DNA of 31,005 bases from Candidatus Nomurabacteria bacterium (GTDB lineage: Bacteria; Patescibacteriota; Minisyncoccia; Phycocordibacterales; UBA10002), in assembly GCA_943354745.1 (NCBI GenBank), contig CALRDB010000006.1:1-31005 (forward strand), in the 5' to 3' direction. The notes under the pieces were generated by a model. That model was not told the origin of the DNA and did no database searches. It saw only the letters and a list, made by a program, of their open reading frames with translations. Below are positions 20,916 to 28,298 of this stretch, piece after piece. Numbering within the stretch: the stretch's first letter is position 1; every line of letters begins with the position of its first letter. A program made the translations under genes and the position numbers.

Positions 20916-21833
20916 ATGGATGACATTAAATGGTTTGCCATAGTCCTGATGATCGTCGGGGTGGTTTGGGTAAGCGGGAAGAGCAAGGAGGCATTACGCA
21001 AGGCTCCTGCTACTCAAACAGCCCCGAAATCACAAACGATTCCTACACCCCCCAAAGGAACAGCACCTTCACAAACGCCTGTAAAAAAAGCGATCTTACA
21101 AACCACACCAACTACCATTATCTCAAACACGACAATCTCGATGCCCCAATCACCTTCGGATATTTCGCCACTCCAAGGAAAACTTACTATCAGCACCATT
21201 AGACAAAATGCCGTGGCGAATAGCGAATATGTCACTGTGCAAGCCTCGCCCAAAAATACCGAAAGCATCACCTTCACAGGACTTACCCTCCGAAGCCGAA
21301 GCAGCCTTAACCGCGAAAAAATCCCTACCGCGTGGACACTACCCTATCCGGGTAATGTAGGGAACGGGGAGAGTGTTAGACTTCGCCCGGGAGAAAAAGC
21401 GCATATTATTTCTGGACGCTCACCGAACGGGCAGTCATTTCAGTTGAATACGTGCACAGGATATTTCGAGCAAGGAATGAATTTCACACCAACGCTTCCG
21501 CTCGCCTGCCCCTCTCCCCTCAGTGAACCACTCCCTCTTCCTCCGAATACACTAAGCGACGCCTGCTACGACTACTTAAAACAGTTGAAACGTTGCGCGG
21601 TTCCTTCCGCAATAGTTCCGGTGGCGCTTAAAGCGGACGGGAGTTGCCAAGCCCATCTTTCTTCAAAAATCAATTACAACCAATGTGTTACCTATCACAA
21701 AGATGACCCGAATTTTTTCCGGGGGGACTGGCACATCTACTTAGGTAGAAGTACCCGTCTTTGGAGAGACAAGCACGATACCGTTGAACTACTCGACGAG
21801 GGTGGAAACCTCATTGATATGCGAAGTTACTAA
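20916..21833 (+). CDS. Membrane-anchored lamin-tail-domain-like surface protein
   Basis: About 305 residues: one N-terminal membrane helix (about 4-22), a Pro/Thr/Gln-rich linker (about 30-85), and a beta-rich domain with TFTGLTLRSRSS, RLRPGEKAHIISGRSP and TGYFEQGMNFTPTLPLACPSP. A Cys-rich bridge follows (CYDYLKQLKRC, CQAHL, NYNQC), then an end block GDWHIYLGRSTRLWRD and DTVELLDEGGNLIDMRSY, which looks like the last strands of a lamin-tail (LTD) domain. Such proteins are frequent on CPR surfaces with no known role. The start at 20916 excludes an upstream segment of GTTACAAG repeats; a TACACT box 6 nt before the ATG suggests a leaderless message. Confidence 0.7.
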   Translation: MDDIKWFAIVLMIVGVVWVSGKSKEALRKAPATQTAPKSQTIPTPPKGTAPSQTPVKKAILQTTPTTIISNTTISMPQSPSDISPLQGKLTISTIRQNAVANSEYVTVQASPKNTESITFTGLTLRSRSSLNREKIPTAWTLPYPGNVGNGESVRLRPGEKAHIISGRSPNGQSFQLNTCTGYFEQGMNFTPTLPLACPSPLSEPLPLPPNTLSDACYDYLKQLKRCAVPSAIVPVALKADGSCQAHLSSKINYNQCVTYHKDDPNFFRGDWHIYLGRSTRLWRDKHDTVELLDEGGNLIDMRSY

Positions 21834-21869
21834 AAAAGTGGGGTCGGCCACTGAGTAACGGAGCAGCGA

Positions 21870-22337
21870 CTAAGGTTTGTCGAAAAGACGAAACAGTATA
21901 ATCCCCGCCGCCACGGACACATTCAACGATTCTTTGTGTCCTCGCATAGGTATCTCAGCAATTGAGTCACAGAGCGTTAGTATGTTTTGAGGTATGCCAC
22001 CCACTTCATTCCCCACAATAAGGGCGGTGGGCGTAGAAATCTTTATCTTCTTGTAATCGACAGAACGCTCTGACTGTTCAACAGCGATAATTTTTATTCC
22101 ACGCTCCCTTAATTCTTGTAACAACACTTTCAGTGTTTTTCGCGCCTCCCATGACACACTTTGTTCAGCGCCGAGAGAAACTTTAGAAAAATCTTTTCGG
22201 TCCCGACCGAATCGATCCGTTGGTGCTGGCGTATAGCCGGTAAGATATATCTTGGTCACTCCAATAGCATCAGCGGTGCGGAACATAGACCCCACATTGT
22301 GAACGCTTCGAACATTGTGGAGGATGAGATACCTCAT
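21870..22337 (-). CDS. SpoU/TrmH-family RNA 2'-O-methyltransferase
   Basis: 155 residues, a minimal SPOUT domain without an N-terminal RNA-binding extension. Motif 1 is NVRSVHNVGSMFRTADAIG (about 8-26), with the catalytic Arg and Asn. Motif 2 is LIVGNEVGGIP (about 107-117). Motif 3 is PMRGHKESLNVSVAAGIILF (about 129-148), which forms the knot and binds S-adenosylmethionine. The target (tRNA or rRNA) cannot be told. The ATG at 22337 is chosen because the frame upstream runs through a GTAAC repeat. Cytoplasmic. Confidence 0.9.
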   Translation of the reverse strand: MRYLILHNVRSVHNVGSMFRTADAIGVTKIYLTGYTPAPTDRFGRDRKDFSKVSLGAEQSVSWEARKTLKVLLQELRERGIKIIAVEQSERSVDYKKIKISTPTALIVGNEVGGIPQNILTLCDSIAEIPMRGHKESLNVSVAAGIILFRLFDKP

Positions 22338-22374
22338 AACTGGAACTGTAACAAGTAACTGTAACAGGAACAAC
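22338..22374. repeat. GTAAC-type repeat in the SpoU leader
   Basis: AACTGGAACTGTAACAAGTAACTGTAACAGGAACAAC-type sequence in which (G)AACTGTAACA occurs twice, 15 nt apart. It is closely related to the insert in tsaE (28497-28534), and more loosely to GTTACAAG repeats at 20880-20906. Confidence 0.6.
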
Positions 22375-22450
22375 GTTGACACATGGACTGGGTGGACTGG
22401 TTCCAGTCACCGTTATTCAGTTATTTGTCACCGTATGATATTCTTATACC

Positions 22451-22855
22451 ATGTTAAATCCATTCCCCGCACTCCTTACCTTTAGCTTTTTCGCGCCGTT
22501 TCTCATGCGCGTAGCCATGGCTGTGCTTTTCTTTGATTTTGGTAAGCACACCCTCACTAAGGGGAAAGTGTCCCATGGGGAACTCTTTGAGGCGCTTGGT
22601 CTTAAAAACGGCACACGATACGCCAGCACGCTAGGATATCTCCAAATAATCGTCGCTCTTATGTTCCTCGTCGGATTCTATACTCAGATTGCGGCGCTTA
22701 TCTCCCTCTTCCTTTCGCTCGTAGCCTACTACCTCAAAGGTAAACATGGATCGTTTATCGAGCATCGACGCCATGTATTCTTTCTCACAACCGTTATCTC
22801 ACTTTCGCTTCTCCTCTCGGGAGGGGGCGCATTCGCAGTTGATCTTCCTTTGTAA
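22451..22855 (+). CDS. DoxX-like membrane protein
   Basis: 134 residues with four membrane helices. Family-type features are FLMRVAMAVLFFDFGKHTL in the first helix and loop (Arg followed by F-x-x-G), a GYLQIIVALMFLVGFYTQIAALISL helix pair, and a short final helix. DoxX-like proteins are related to terminal oxidase or redox-stress membrane components, but most are uncharacterised. The frame starts at an ATG preceded by TTATACC; no Shine-Dalgarno. Confidence 0.8.
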   Translation: MLNPFPALLTFSFFAPFLMRVAMAVLFFDFGKHTLTKGKVSHGELFEALGLKNGTRYASTLGYLQIIVALMFLVGFYTQIAALISLFLSLVAYYLKGKHGSFIEHRRHVFFLTTVISLSLLLSGGGAFAVDLPL

Positions 22856-22879
22856 CTTCAAAATTCGGCGAGAGTATGG

Positions 22880-22885
22880 TATAAC
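22880..22885 (+). promoter_or_regulatory. -10 box (TATAAC) of tRNA-Lys
   Basis: TATAAC lies 10 nt before the mature 5' end of tRNA-Lys, leaving almost no leader. Confidence 0.35.
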
Positions 22886-22895
22886 ACGGGGGTTC

Positions 22896-22968
22896 CCGCC
22901 CATAGCTCAATTGGTAGAGCAATTCCCTTTTAAGGAAGAGGTTCCTGGTTCGATTCCAGGTGGGCGGA
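22896..22968 (+). tRNA. tRNA-Lys (UUU anticodon)
   Basis: Acceptor stem CCGCCCA/TGGGCGG with discriminator A, D-arm GCTC/GAGC, anticodon loop CTTTTAA on a TTCC/GGAA stem giving UUU, and T-arm CCTGG/CCAGG with loop TTCGATT. CCA is not encoded. The outer pair of the anticodon stem (A-G) is mismatched. A LAGLIDADG-like gene begins 31 nt downstream. Confidence 0.93.
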
Positions 22969-22999
22969 TAGATCGAGAAAATGGGACACTTATCGTACC

Positions 23000-23830
23000 A
23001 TGGTATCTTTCAAAGAACAGTGCACTACGCTAAGGAAGCGCGGTTTCTCAATTAACCAAATTGTCCAAAAGACGCACCGGCCTAAGACGTCGGTTTATTT
23101 TCATATACAAAATCTTCCACTAAACAAAAAGAGAAAACGGGAAATACGAACGGCTGCCATTAAACGACTCAACAAGTATAGTCGGAGGATAAAAGGACAG
23201 AGTAGGTTACATAGACATCCCACACCATTCGATGTATGGAATACCCAGTTAGTATCGCTTGTGGGACACATGGTTTTTGATGGTGACGTAAGTAGCAGAG
23301 GGTGTGTATATACAAATCGTAGCCTCTCTCTTCACCAGCATGTTGCCGACTGCATGGTGGCGGTATACTCCTTTCCTCCCAAACGCTACGAATCCTTGCC
23401 TGAAGTTTATAAAAGCGCTTATTACAATGTAGAGTTGGGGAAATATATCAGTGAAAAAGAAAAGGAACTATTACAATCTGTCGCTTATATGGAGAAAATA
23501 CTGCAACGTGCTTTTCTCCGGGCTTTTTTTGACGACGAAGGTTCTGTGTATTTTATAGGCAACCGCCGTGCGGTGCGCGGATATCAACATGACGAAAAGA
23601 TACTTAGACTTATCCAAAAACTTCTGAAAGACTTCGGGGTGGAAAGCAACGTGGACGTGACATATAACGAAATAACCATAACGCGCAAAGAAAACATAGA
23701 CCGGTTTGCGCAAGAGATAAACTTTACCGCAGGAGTATGCGTAAATGGCCTCAGGAAAAATAGTATCTGGAAACAATCGCTTGAAAAACGAGAGATTTTG
23801 AAAAAGGCCTTGGCCTCCTATCAGAGCTGA
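23000..23830 (+). CDS. Free-standing LAGLIDADG-like protein with N-terminal helix-turn-helix
   Basis: 276 residues. Residues 5-40 (EQCTTLRKRGFSINQIVQKTHRPKTSVYFHIQNL) form a helix-turn-helix of the resolvase/recombinase type. Two LAGLIDADG-type helices follow: LVSLVGHMVFDGD (84-96) and FLRAFFDDEG (172-181), each ending in the acidic residue expected for metal binding. The second is followed by SVYFIGNRR, typical of the saddle strand. It may be a homing endonuclease or a domesticated DNA-binding relative. The host gene is not an intron or intein: it is a complete reading frame directly after tRNA-Lys. The last 10 nt overlap the convergent holA gene. Confidence 0.7.
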   Translation: MVSFKEQCTTLRKRGFSINQIVQKTHRPKTSVYFHIQNLPLNKKRKREIRTAAIKRLNKYSRRIKGQSRLHRHPTPFDVWNTQLVSLVGHMVFDGDVSSRGCVYTNRSLSLHQHVADCMVAVYSFPPKRYESLPEVYKSAYYNVELGKYISEKEKELLQSVAYMEKILQRAFLRAFFDDEGSVYFIGNRRAVRGYQHDEKILRLIQKLLKDFGVESNVDVTYNEITITRKENIDRFAQEINFTAGVCVNGLRKNSIWKQSLEKREILKKALASYQS

Positions 23831-24537
23831 AGAACCAATCGTTCCAATGCGATTTCAAAATCATGTATGCCTCGGTGAGCATCGTGATACATATGGACGA
23901 GTTTGGAAGAAAGGGTTTTGAGCTCCTCTTCCTTGTAATTCTTGAGGAAACTTTTAGCTTTGGTGAATACAAACGGAGCAATCCCTGCATCCCCTGCTGT
24001 CTTGGCGGCAGACGCGAGAAGCATAGATTTTAATTGCCAGAACAGAATCCCGTGAATTTCTTCTGGTACGGCATCACTCGAAAAAGCTTTCTGTAGTAGT
24101 ACCCACAATTGTTTCTTATCTCGTCTCCCGAACGCGTCGGTGAGCGAAAAAATATTGAATTCCGGTTTCTTTTTTTCTTCTACGTTCTCAAACTCTTGCA
24201 CCTTCTCTGCCACCTTGGTGATTTTAAGCAAAATTGGCTTCAACACTTTTTGTTCCAGGAAAATAAAAATGTTGCCTGATTCACCAATTGCAGCAAGATT
24301 CTGCAGGACAACTGCTTCCGTCTCCCTATTTTCCATGACTCTGTCAGCGAAGATAAGCATCTTCTGCGAGAATAGCCCTTGCCCTCCGATGAGCTCTTCA
24401 AGATGTACCTCTCCCCACTTTTCGGGGTCGAGCCGAGAAACCAGCGCGTCCGGCTTCTTCTTTTGCAGGGACTCCAAAAGCTCACGAGCTTTTTCGCGTG
24501 CCTTATCCGTATCGGTTCCGTATAAAAAATAAAGCAT
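23821..24537 (-). CDS. holA: DNA polymerase III delta subunit-like protein
   Basis: 238 residues, shorter than the usual ~330. The N-terminus MLYFLYGTDTDKAREKAREL resembles the HolA start that corresponds to the degenerate P-loop. GGQGLFSQKMLIFADRVMEN is the beta-clamp-interacting region with a G-L-F-type motif. The C-terminal part has FSLTDAFGRRDKKQLWVLLQKAF and GILFWQLKSMLLA, characteristic of domains II-III. Delta opens the sliding clamp within the clamp loader. Small HolA proteins are common in CPR. Downstream of polA in the same orientation, separated by about 70 nt of repeats. Confidence 0.8.
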   Translation of the reverse strand: MLYFLYGTDTDKAREKARELLESLQKKKPDALVSRLDPEKWGEVHLEELIGGQGLFSQKMLIFADRVMENRETEAVVLQNLAAIGESGNIFIFLEQKVLKPILLKITKVAEKVQEFENVEEKKKPEFNIFSLTDAFGRRDKKQLWVLLQKAFSSDAVPEEIHGILFWQLKSMLLASAAKTAGDAGIAPFVFTKAKSFLKNYKEEELKTLSSKLVHMYHDAHRGIHDFEIALERLVLQL

Positions 24538-24540
24538 TAG

Positions 24541-24622
24541 GTATCAGTGATTAGTAAGTAGTAGCGGATAGCAGAAAGCAAAGAGTTCCGAGTCTGTTCC
24601 GTGTTGTCTTAGTTCCGTGTTG
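24541..24622. repeat. Short repeats between polA and holA
   Basis: Near-repeats of the form GATTAGTAAGTAGTAG/GGATAGCAG are followed by the 11-bp exact direct repeat GTTCCGTGTTG at 24596-24606 and 24612-24622. The second copy encodes the last residues of PolA (ATRN), beyond the usual C-terminal end. Confidence 0.55.
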
Positions 24623-27188
24623 CTTCCGTTGTTTTAGTCATCTCCCCCCAGTTGTCACCGACGCTTGCTTCGGCAACAATCGGCACACCCTTGTTCTCTT
24701 TAGTATCGAGCACATGCTCCATTATGCGTTTAATCTCCGTCGCAACACTCTCCACCATAGATTCCTTCACCTCAAAGACGAGTTCATCATGCACCTGAAG
24801 AATGAGCGATACCTCATTCTCGAGCCCGTGCTCTTTTATGTAGGCATCTACCTGTACCATTGCCAGCTTCACAATATCAGCCCCTGTGCCCTGAATAGGA
24901 GCATTGATAGCCATACGCTCAGCGGCAGCTCGAATGTAGGGGATGTTTGAATGAATCGCTTCATGATAACGACGACGGCCAAAGAGCGTTTCGGTAAAGC
25001 CTTGGGTGTGCGCTACGGTCCTTACCGTGTCGAGATACCCCGCAAGCTGGTAAAAGCCGGAGAAATACTCATCGAAAAACGACTGTGCTTCTTCTCGTGA
25101 GATAGGCGTACCTCCTTCAGCAAGCGCTTGTCTTAAAGAGTTCACCCCCATCCCATAAAGGATTCCGAAGTTAATTACTTTGGCCTGTCTTCGCATATCT
25201 TTGGTCACTTTATCGCGCGAGACATTGAATACCTCAGCGGCTACGGCCGTATGTACATCTTCCCCGTTTTTAAATATCTCAATAAATTTCTGGTCGCCGG
25301 ATAGAATCGCCGCGATTCGTAGCTCAATTTGCGAGTAGTCGATCGAGAGAAGTTTGTTTCCAGGCTCCGCAGTAAACGCATTGCGAATTCTTCGGCCGAG
25401 CTCTGTCTGGATAGGAATATTCTGTAGGTTCGGATTTTGTGATGCCATGCGCCCCGTCGTGGAACCCGCGGAGAGAAACTTTGCGTGCAGTCGTCCATCT
25501 TTGGCCACCATAGCGGGAATATTGTCGATGTAGGTTGAGAGTAGTTTTTGAAATTCGCGGTACTCGAGTATTTTACCAATAATCGGGTGGAGGTCTTTCA
25601 TCTTTTCAAGTTCCGACTCTCGCGTCGACAGCGCCCCGCCCGCAGTCTTCTTCTGTCGCGCAGCTTTCAATCCCATCTTTGCGAATAAAATGTCGCCAAG
25701 TTGTTTAGGAGAGTTAATATTGAATTCAACGTCTGACATCTTCCAAATCGCTTTCTCCAAAGCGGAGAGTTCCTTATGATATTCCTTTGAAAGTACATTA
25801 AGGTATGACACATCGATGTGTACCCCTCGTTCATTCATCTTTTCAACAACAGGAATAAGCGGGATCTCAATATCTTCCAAAACCCCGATGAGCTTCCGTT
25901 CTGCCACCTCAGAAAAGACAGCTTTTCGCGCGTCTTTCCATTCGCGTGTCTGTGCAAAACCATATATATCTTCAACTGTTGGATTGGTGATGGTGGAGTT
26001 AATAAGCCACAGCGCCACCGAGGTCTCCTTCAGTTCTTGTGGTGGAATCGCCGAGACCGCAAGGGCTTCCGTGAGTGACGCCTGCGCTGGGGCATTTTCC
26101 TCTCGCGCTGTCCTCTTAGGTTCCTTTCTTTTTCCTTCCTCTTTAACCGAAGATTCTACAATTGTGTTCCCGCCAGGGGCACCCTCGCCTCCCTGTACCC
26201 TACTCACTACATCCTTCAACCTTTGCACGAGTTGCCGAAATTCAAGAGTTGTAAACAAAGCTTCTGCCTTAGAGAGATCTATATCTTCGCACCACTCTTT
26301 TTCGGGAAGAGTAAAGGTAATAGGCACATCACGACGAATCGTCCCCAGTACCTTGCTGAACTCCGCCTCCTCCTTCCCTTTCTCCAAGAGCTCCACAATG
26401 CGGGGCTTGATTCCCGCTTTCTCAAACGCTTTTTTATCCTTCTTCAGTTTTTTATATATCTCCTCAACCGAGCCGAACTTCATAATGAGTTCGGTCGCTG
26501 TTTTTTCTCCAATCCCCGCGATACCTTTGATGTTGTCCGACGCGTCTCCCCGAAGCCCTTTGTAATCGGGCAGAAGTTCCGGACCGAATCCGAACCGCGC
26601 ATTCACCGCCTCTTCGTCATAGAGAATCGTGTCGTTAATCCCTTTCTTTAGCGTAAACACCTGCACTTTCTTGTCGGTGACGAGTTGGAGCGCGTCCATA
26701 TCGCCAGTGGCGATGATAATATCCACCTGTCTGTCATTCCCGCGGAGGCGAGAATCCAGTACCTCCTCGTTTTTCTTGCCTTTCTGGATCCCCGCTTTCG
26801 CGGGGACGCTTCGCGTTTGCTCGACGATTGTTCCCAAAACATCATCAGCTTCAAATCCTTCTTTATCGTACATGGGAATATTGAACACCTCGAAAATTTC
26901 CCGTGATCGCTTCATTTGAGAAACAAGGGCGTCGTCTGCCTTCGCTCGTCCCTCTTTGTATGCCTTGTAGGCTTCGTGTCGGAAAGTCGGCTTAGGGAGA
27001 TCATATGCCGCCGCAATATAGTTAGGCTTAAAGGTCGTAATGATCTTAATGAGCATGGTAGAGAGGCCGTACAGTCCGCCTGTCGGTTCACCTCGGGAAT
27101 TAGAAAACTGCGGAAGCGCGTGATATGCGCGGTGGAGTATCGCGTGCGCGTCTATGAGGACAAGAGTTTTAGTATTTTTCTCGAGCAT
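24609..27188 (-). CDS. polA: DNA polymerase I (5' exonuclease and polymerase domains)
   Basis: 859 residues. The 5'-nuclease domain spans 1-~320: LVLIDAHAILHRAYHALP, FEADDVLGT, ATGDMDALQLV, DYKGLRGDASDNIKGIAGIGEKTA. A linker with a repeat-like Lys/Glu/Pro-rich part (330-385) and a remnant of the 3'-5' exonuclease fold follow; the DEDD proofreading residues are not visible. The polymerase domain (about 430-850) has motif A LSIDYSQIELR (614-624), motif B RRQAKVINFGILYGM (666-680, with Phe at the sugar-selectivity site) and motif C LQVHDELVFE. Residues 127-153 are encoded by a palindromic element and interrupt the nuclease domain between EQTR and VDIIIATGD. It replaces RNA primers and repairs gaps. 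Confidence 0.96.
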   Translation of the reverse strand: MLEKNTKTLVLIDAHAILHRAYHALPQFSNSRGEPTGGLYGLSTMLIKIITTFKPNYIAAAYDLPKPTFRHEAYKAYKEGRAKADDALVSQMKRSREIFEVFNIPMYDKEGFEADDVLGTIVEQTRSVPAKAGIQKGKKNEEVLDSRLRGNDRQVDIIIATGDMDALQLVTDKKVQVFTLKKGINDTILYDEEAVNARFGFGPELLPDYKGLRGDASDNIKGIAGIGEKTATELIMKFGSVEEIYKKLKKDKKAFEKAGIKPRIVELLEKGKEEAEFSKVLGTIRRDVPITFTLPEKEWCEDIDLSKAEALFTTLEFRQLVQRLKDVVSRVQGGEGAPGGNTIVESSVKEEGKRKEPKRTAREENAPAQASLTEALAVSAIPPQELKETSVALWLINSTITNPTVEDIYGFAQTREWKDARKAVFSEVAERKLIGVLEDIEIPLIPVVEKMNERGVHIDVSYLNVLSKEYHKELSALEKAIWKMSDVEFNINSPKQLGDILFAKMGLKAARQKKTAGGALSTRESELEKMKDLHPIIGKILEYREFQKLLSTYIDNIPAMVAKDGRLHAKFLSAGSTTGRMASQNPNLQNIPIQTELGRRIRNAFTAEPGNKLLSIDYSQIELRIAAILSGDQKFIEIFKNGEDVHTAVAAEVFNVSRDKVTKDMRRQAKVINFGILYGMGVNSLRQALAEGGTPISREEAQSFFDEYFSGFYQLAGYLDTVRTVAHTQGFTETLFGRRRYHEAIHSNIPYIRAAAERMAINAPIQGTGADIVKLAMVQVDAYIKEHGLENEVSLILQVHDELVFEVKESMVESVATEIKRIMEHVLDTKENKGVPIVAEASVGDNWGEMTKTTEATRN
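26733..26810. repeat. REP/MITE-like double-hairpin element inside polA (family A, copy 2)
   Basis: The same two-hairpin design as 3738-3801: ATTCCCGC/GCGAGAAT around GGAG (26736-26755, one mismatch) and CCCCGC/GCGGGG around TTTC (26790-26805), outer ends GTCATTCCC and GGGGACGC, linked by 26 nt. It adds about 26 residues (including VPAKAGIQKG and LDSRLRGNDR) without breaking the frame. Confidence 0.8.
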
Positions 27189-27194
27189 TGGTGG

Positions 27195-27214
27195 TATCCC
27201 TCCTCAAAGGGATA
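27195..27214. repeat. Pyrimidine palindrome upstream of polA
   Basis: TATCCCT/AGGGATA (7 bp) around CCTCAA, followed by AGATTAAGAGGGGGTAG. It is similar to the palindromes inside the Trbp111-like gene and lies 7 nt upstream of the polA ATG. The rest of 27215-27307 shows no gene. Confidence 0.5.
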
Positions 27215-27307
27215 GATTAAGAGGGGGTAGTTAGATTCTAACACCCAACGGCAAATAAAAAAGCCGGTTTTCTCCTTCCTTTCCATATCAACCCCAATTA
27301 TGAGAGC

Positions 27308-27344
27308 AAAAAAAGCCGACCGAGCGATTAAACGCTAGGTCGGC
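27308..27344 (-). terminator. Intrinsic terminator of the 218-aa gene
   Basis: On the minus strand GCCGACC pairs with GGTCGGC, extended by AGCG/CGCT inside, and is followed by seven T residues (A tract at 27308-27314). It lies about 20 nt after the stop codon at 27366. Confidence 0.85.
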
Positions 27345-27365
27345 AGGAAGGGAAAGACTTATTAA

Positions 27366-28022
27366 TTAGCGTACTACCCCTACGAGGGCTGGAAGAAGAA
27401 TCGCAGGTTCAATCCTTGGACTTAAATTAAGGACAATGTTGACCCAAATTTCCTGCCCAAATTTAGACCACTCTTTTACCTCAGTCAGGTTACCATCAGT
27501 TGAAGATTGAACCCAAAAACTGATATCCTCAAAGAGTGCGAATAAGGCTCTATTTCGCCTAGCCTGATAAGTCACAGGTGCGGTGTACCTGCTGATGAGA
27601 TTCGCCACATCTTCTTTCCAACCCTCATTTAATTCGCCCTCACCATTTGAACTCCCCGTGATACATCTGGCGACAAATTGTCCAGCCACCATCTCCAGAT
27701 CATTCGAGGAAAAAAGGGGTTGCAAGGCTATCACCCCTCTCAAAACCCCAGAGAAAAAGTGCTGTAAATATTTAGACTCCCTAAGATCGATCGAGCAAAG
27801 AGACGTCACGAATTCGTGAGCATCGTCCGACTCCGAAATGATCGCCATCATAATCAAATTATCGCTTTCCTCTGTTGGAGGATTGCAGAGCTCTAGAATC
27901 AACTTGAATTTCTCCTTTGCGGTTTTAGTATCGTCAGAAAGCAGGGCATACGCTAGACTCTCTCGGGTCGGTTGTTTGACAATGTACCCGAGATCGACAT
28001 TAACCAAATCTTCATTCTTCAT
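27366..28022 (-). CDS. Orphan 218-aa protein, possibly helical-repeat
   Basis: No family recognised. The protein is acidic, predominantly helical by composition, without signal peptide or membrane segments, and has short helices rich in Leu/Ala/Glu that could form an ARM/HEAT-like solenoid (a guess). It has the clearest ribosome binding site in the window (GGAGGAGG, 8 nt before the ATG) and its own strong terminator, so it is a real, independently expressed unit. The Shine-Dalgarno and AT/GC character differ from the neighbouring leaderless genes. Confidence 0.65.
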   Translation of the reverse strand: MKNEDLVNVDLGYIVKQPTRESLAYALLSDDTKTAKEKFKLILELCNPPTEESDNLIMMAIISESDDAHEFVTSLCSIDLRESKYLQHFFSGVLRGVIALQPLFSSNDLEMVAGQFVARCITGSSNGEGELNEGWKEDVANLISRYTAPVTYQARRNRALFALFEDISFWVQSSTDGNLTEVKEWSKFGQEIWVNIVLNLSPRIEPAILLPALVGVVR

Positions 28023-28159
28023 TATTTATCCTCCTCCTAAACATTAAACAGTTGTGGTTCATACCAATGTACTTACCTCTCGGCAAGTCGCTCTCTCGAG
28101 CAAGACCACCGTGAACCGTTCAGTAATCTGAAATCGATACTACTCCACACCAATCAAAA

Positions 28160-28248
28160 GTCAAATTTTTCTTTTTTCTCTCTTTTTCCTTTTTTTCCAC
28201 ATCACCCCCCACGGCTTCTCTTTACCCAAGTAAAGAGAAGCCGTGGGG
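28160..28248. other. Polypyrimidine tract next to a 19-bp perfect hairpin
   Basis: Plus-strand positions about 28165-28200 are almost purely T and C. They are followed by a perfect inverted repeat with arms 28207-28225 and 28230-28248 (CCCCACGGCTTCTCTTTAC and complement) and a 4-nt loop CCAA. The T tract precedes the hairpin on the plus strand, the wrong side for a plus-strand terminator. On the minus strand it becomes a purine tract. The remaining gap 28023-28159 shows no gene. Confidence 0.6.
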
Positions 28249-28298
28249 TCTAAAAACCCCTCCTGCCTAGGATGACGGTGTCCCTTAGAAAGAGAGAA

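Noticed and set aside
22338..22382. N-terminal extension of the SpoU methyltransferase (LFLLQLLVTV-like).
   Set aside because: These residues are encoded by the GTAAC repeat and precede the conserved family start MRYLILHNVRS.
25816..26565. A 249-codon plus-strand frame opposite polA.
   Set aside because: It is Ser-rich and antisense to a conserved polymerase frame, typical of a shadow frame.
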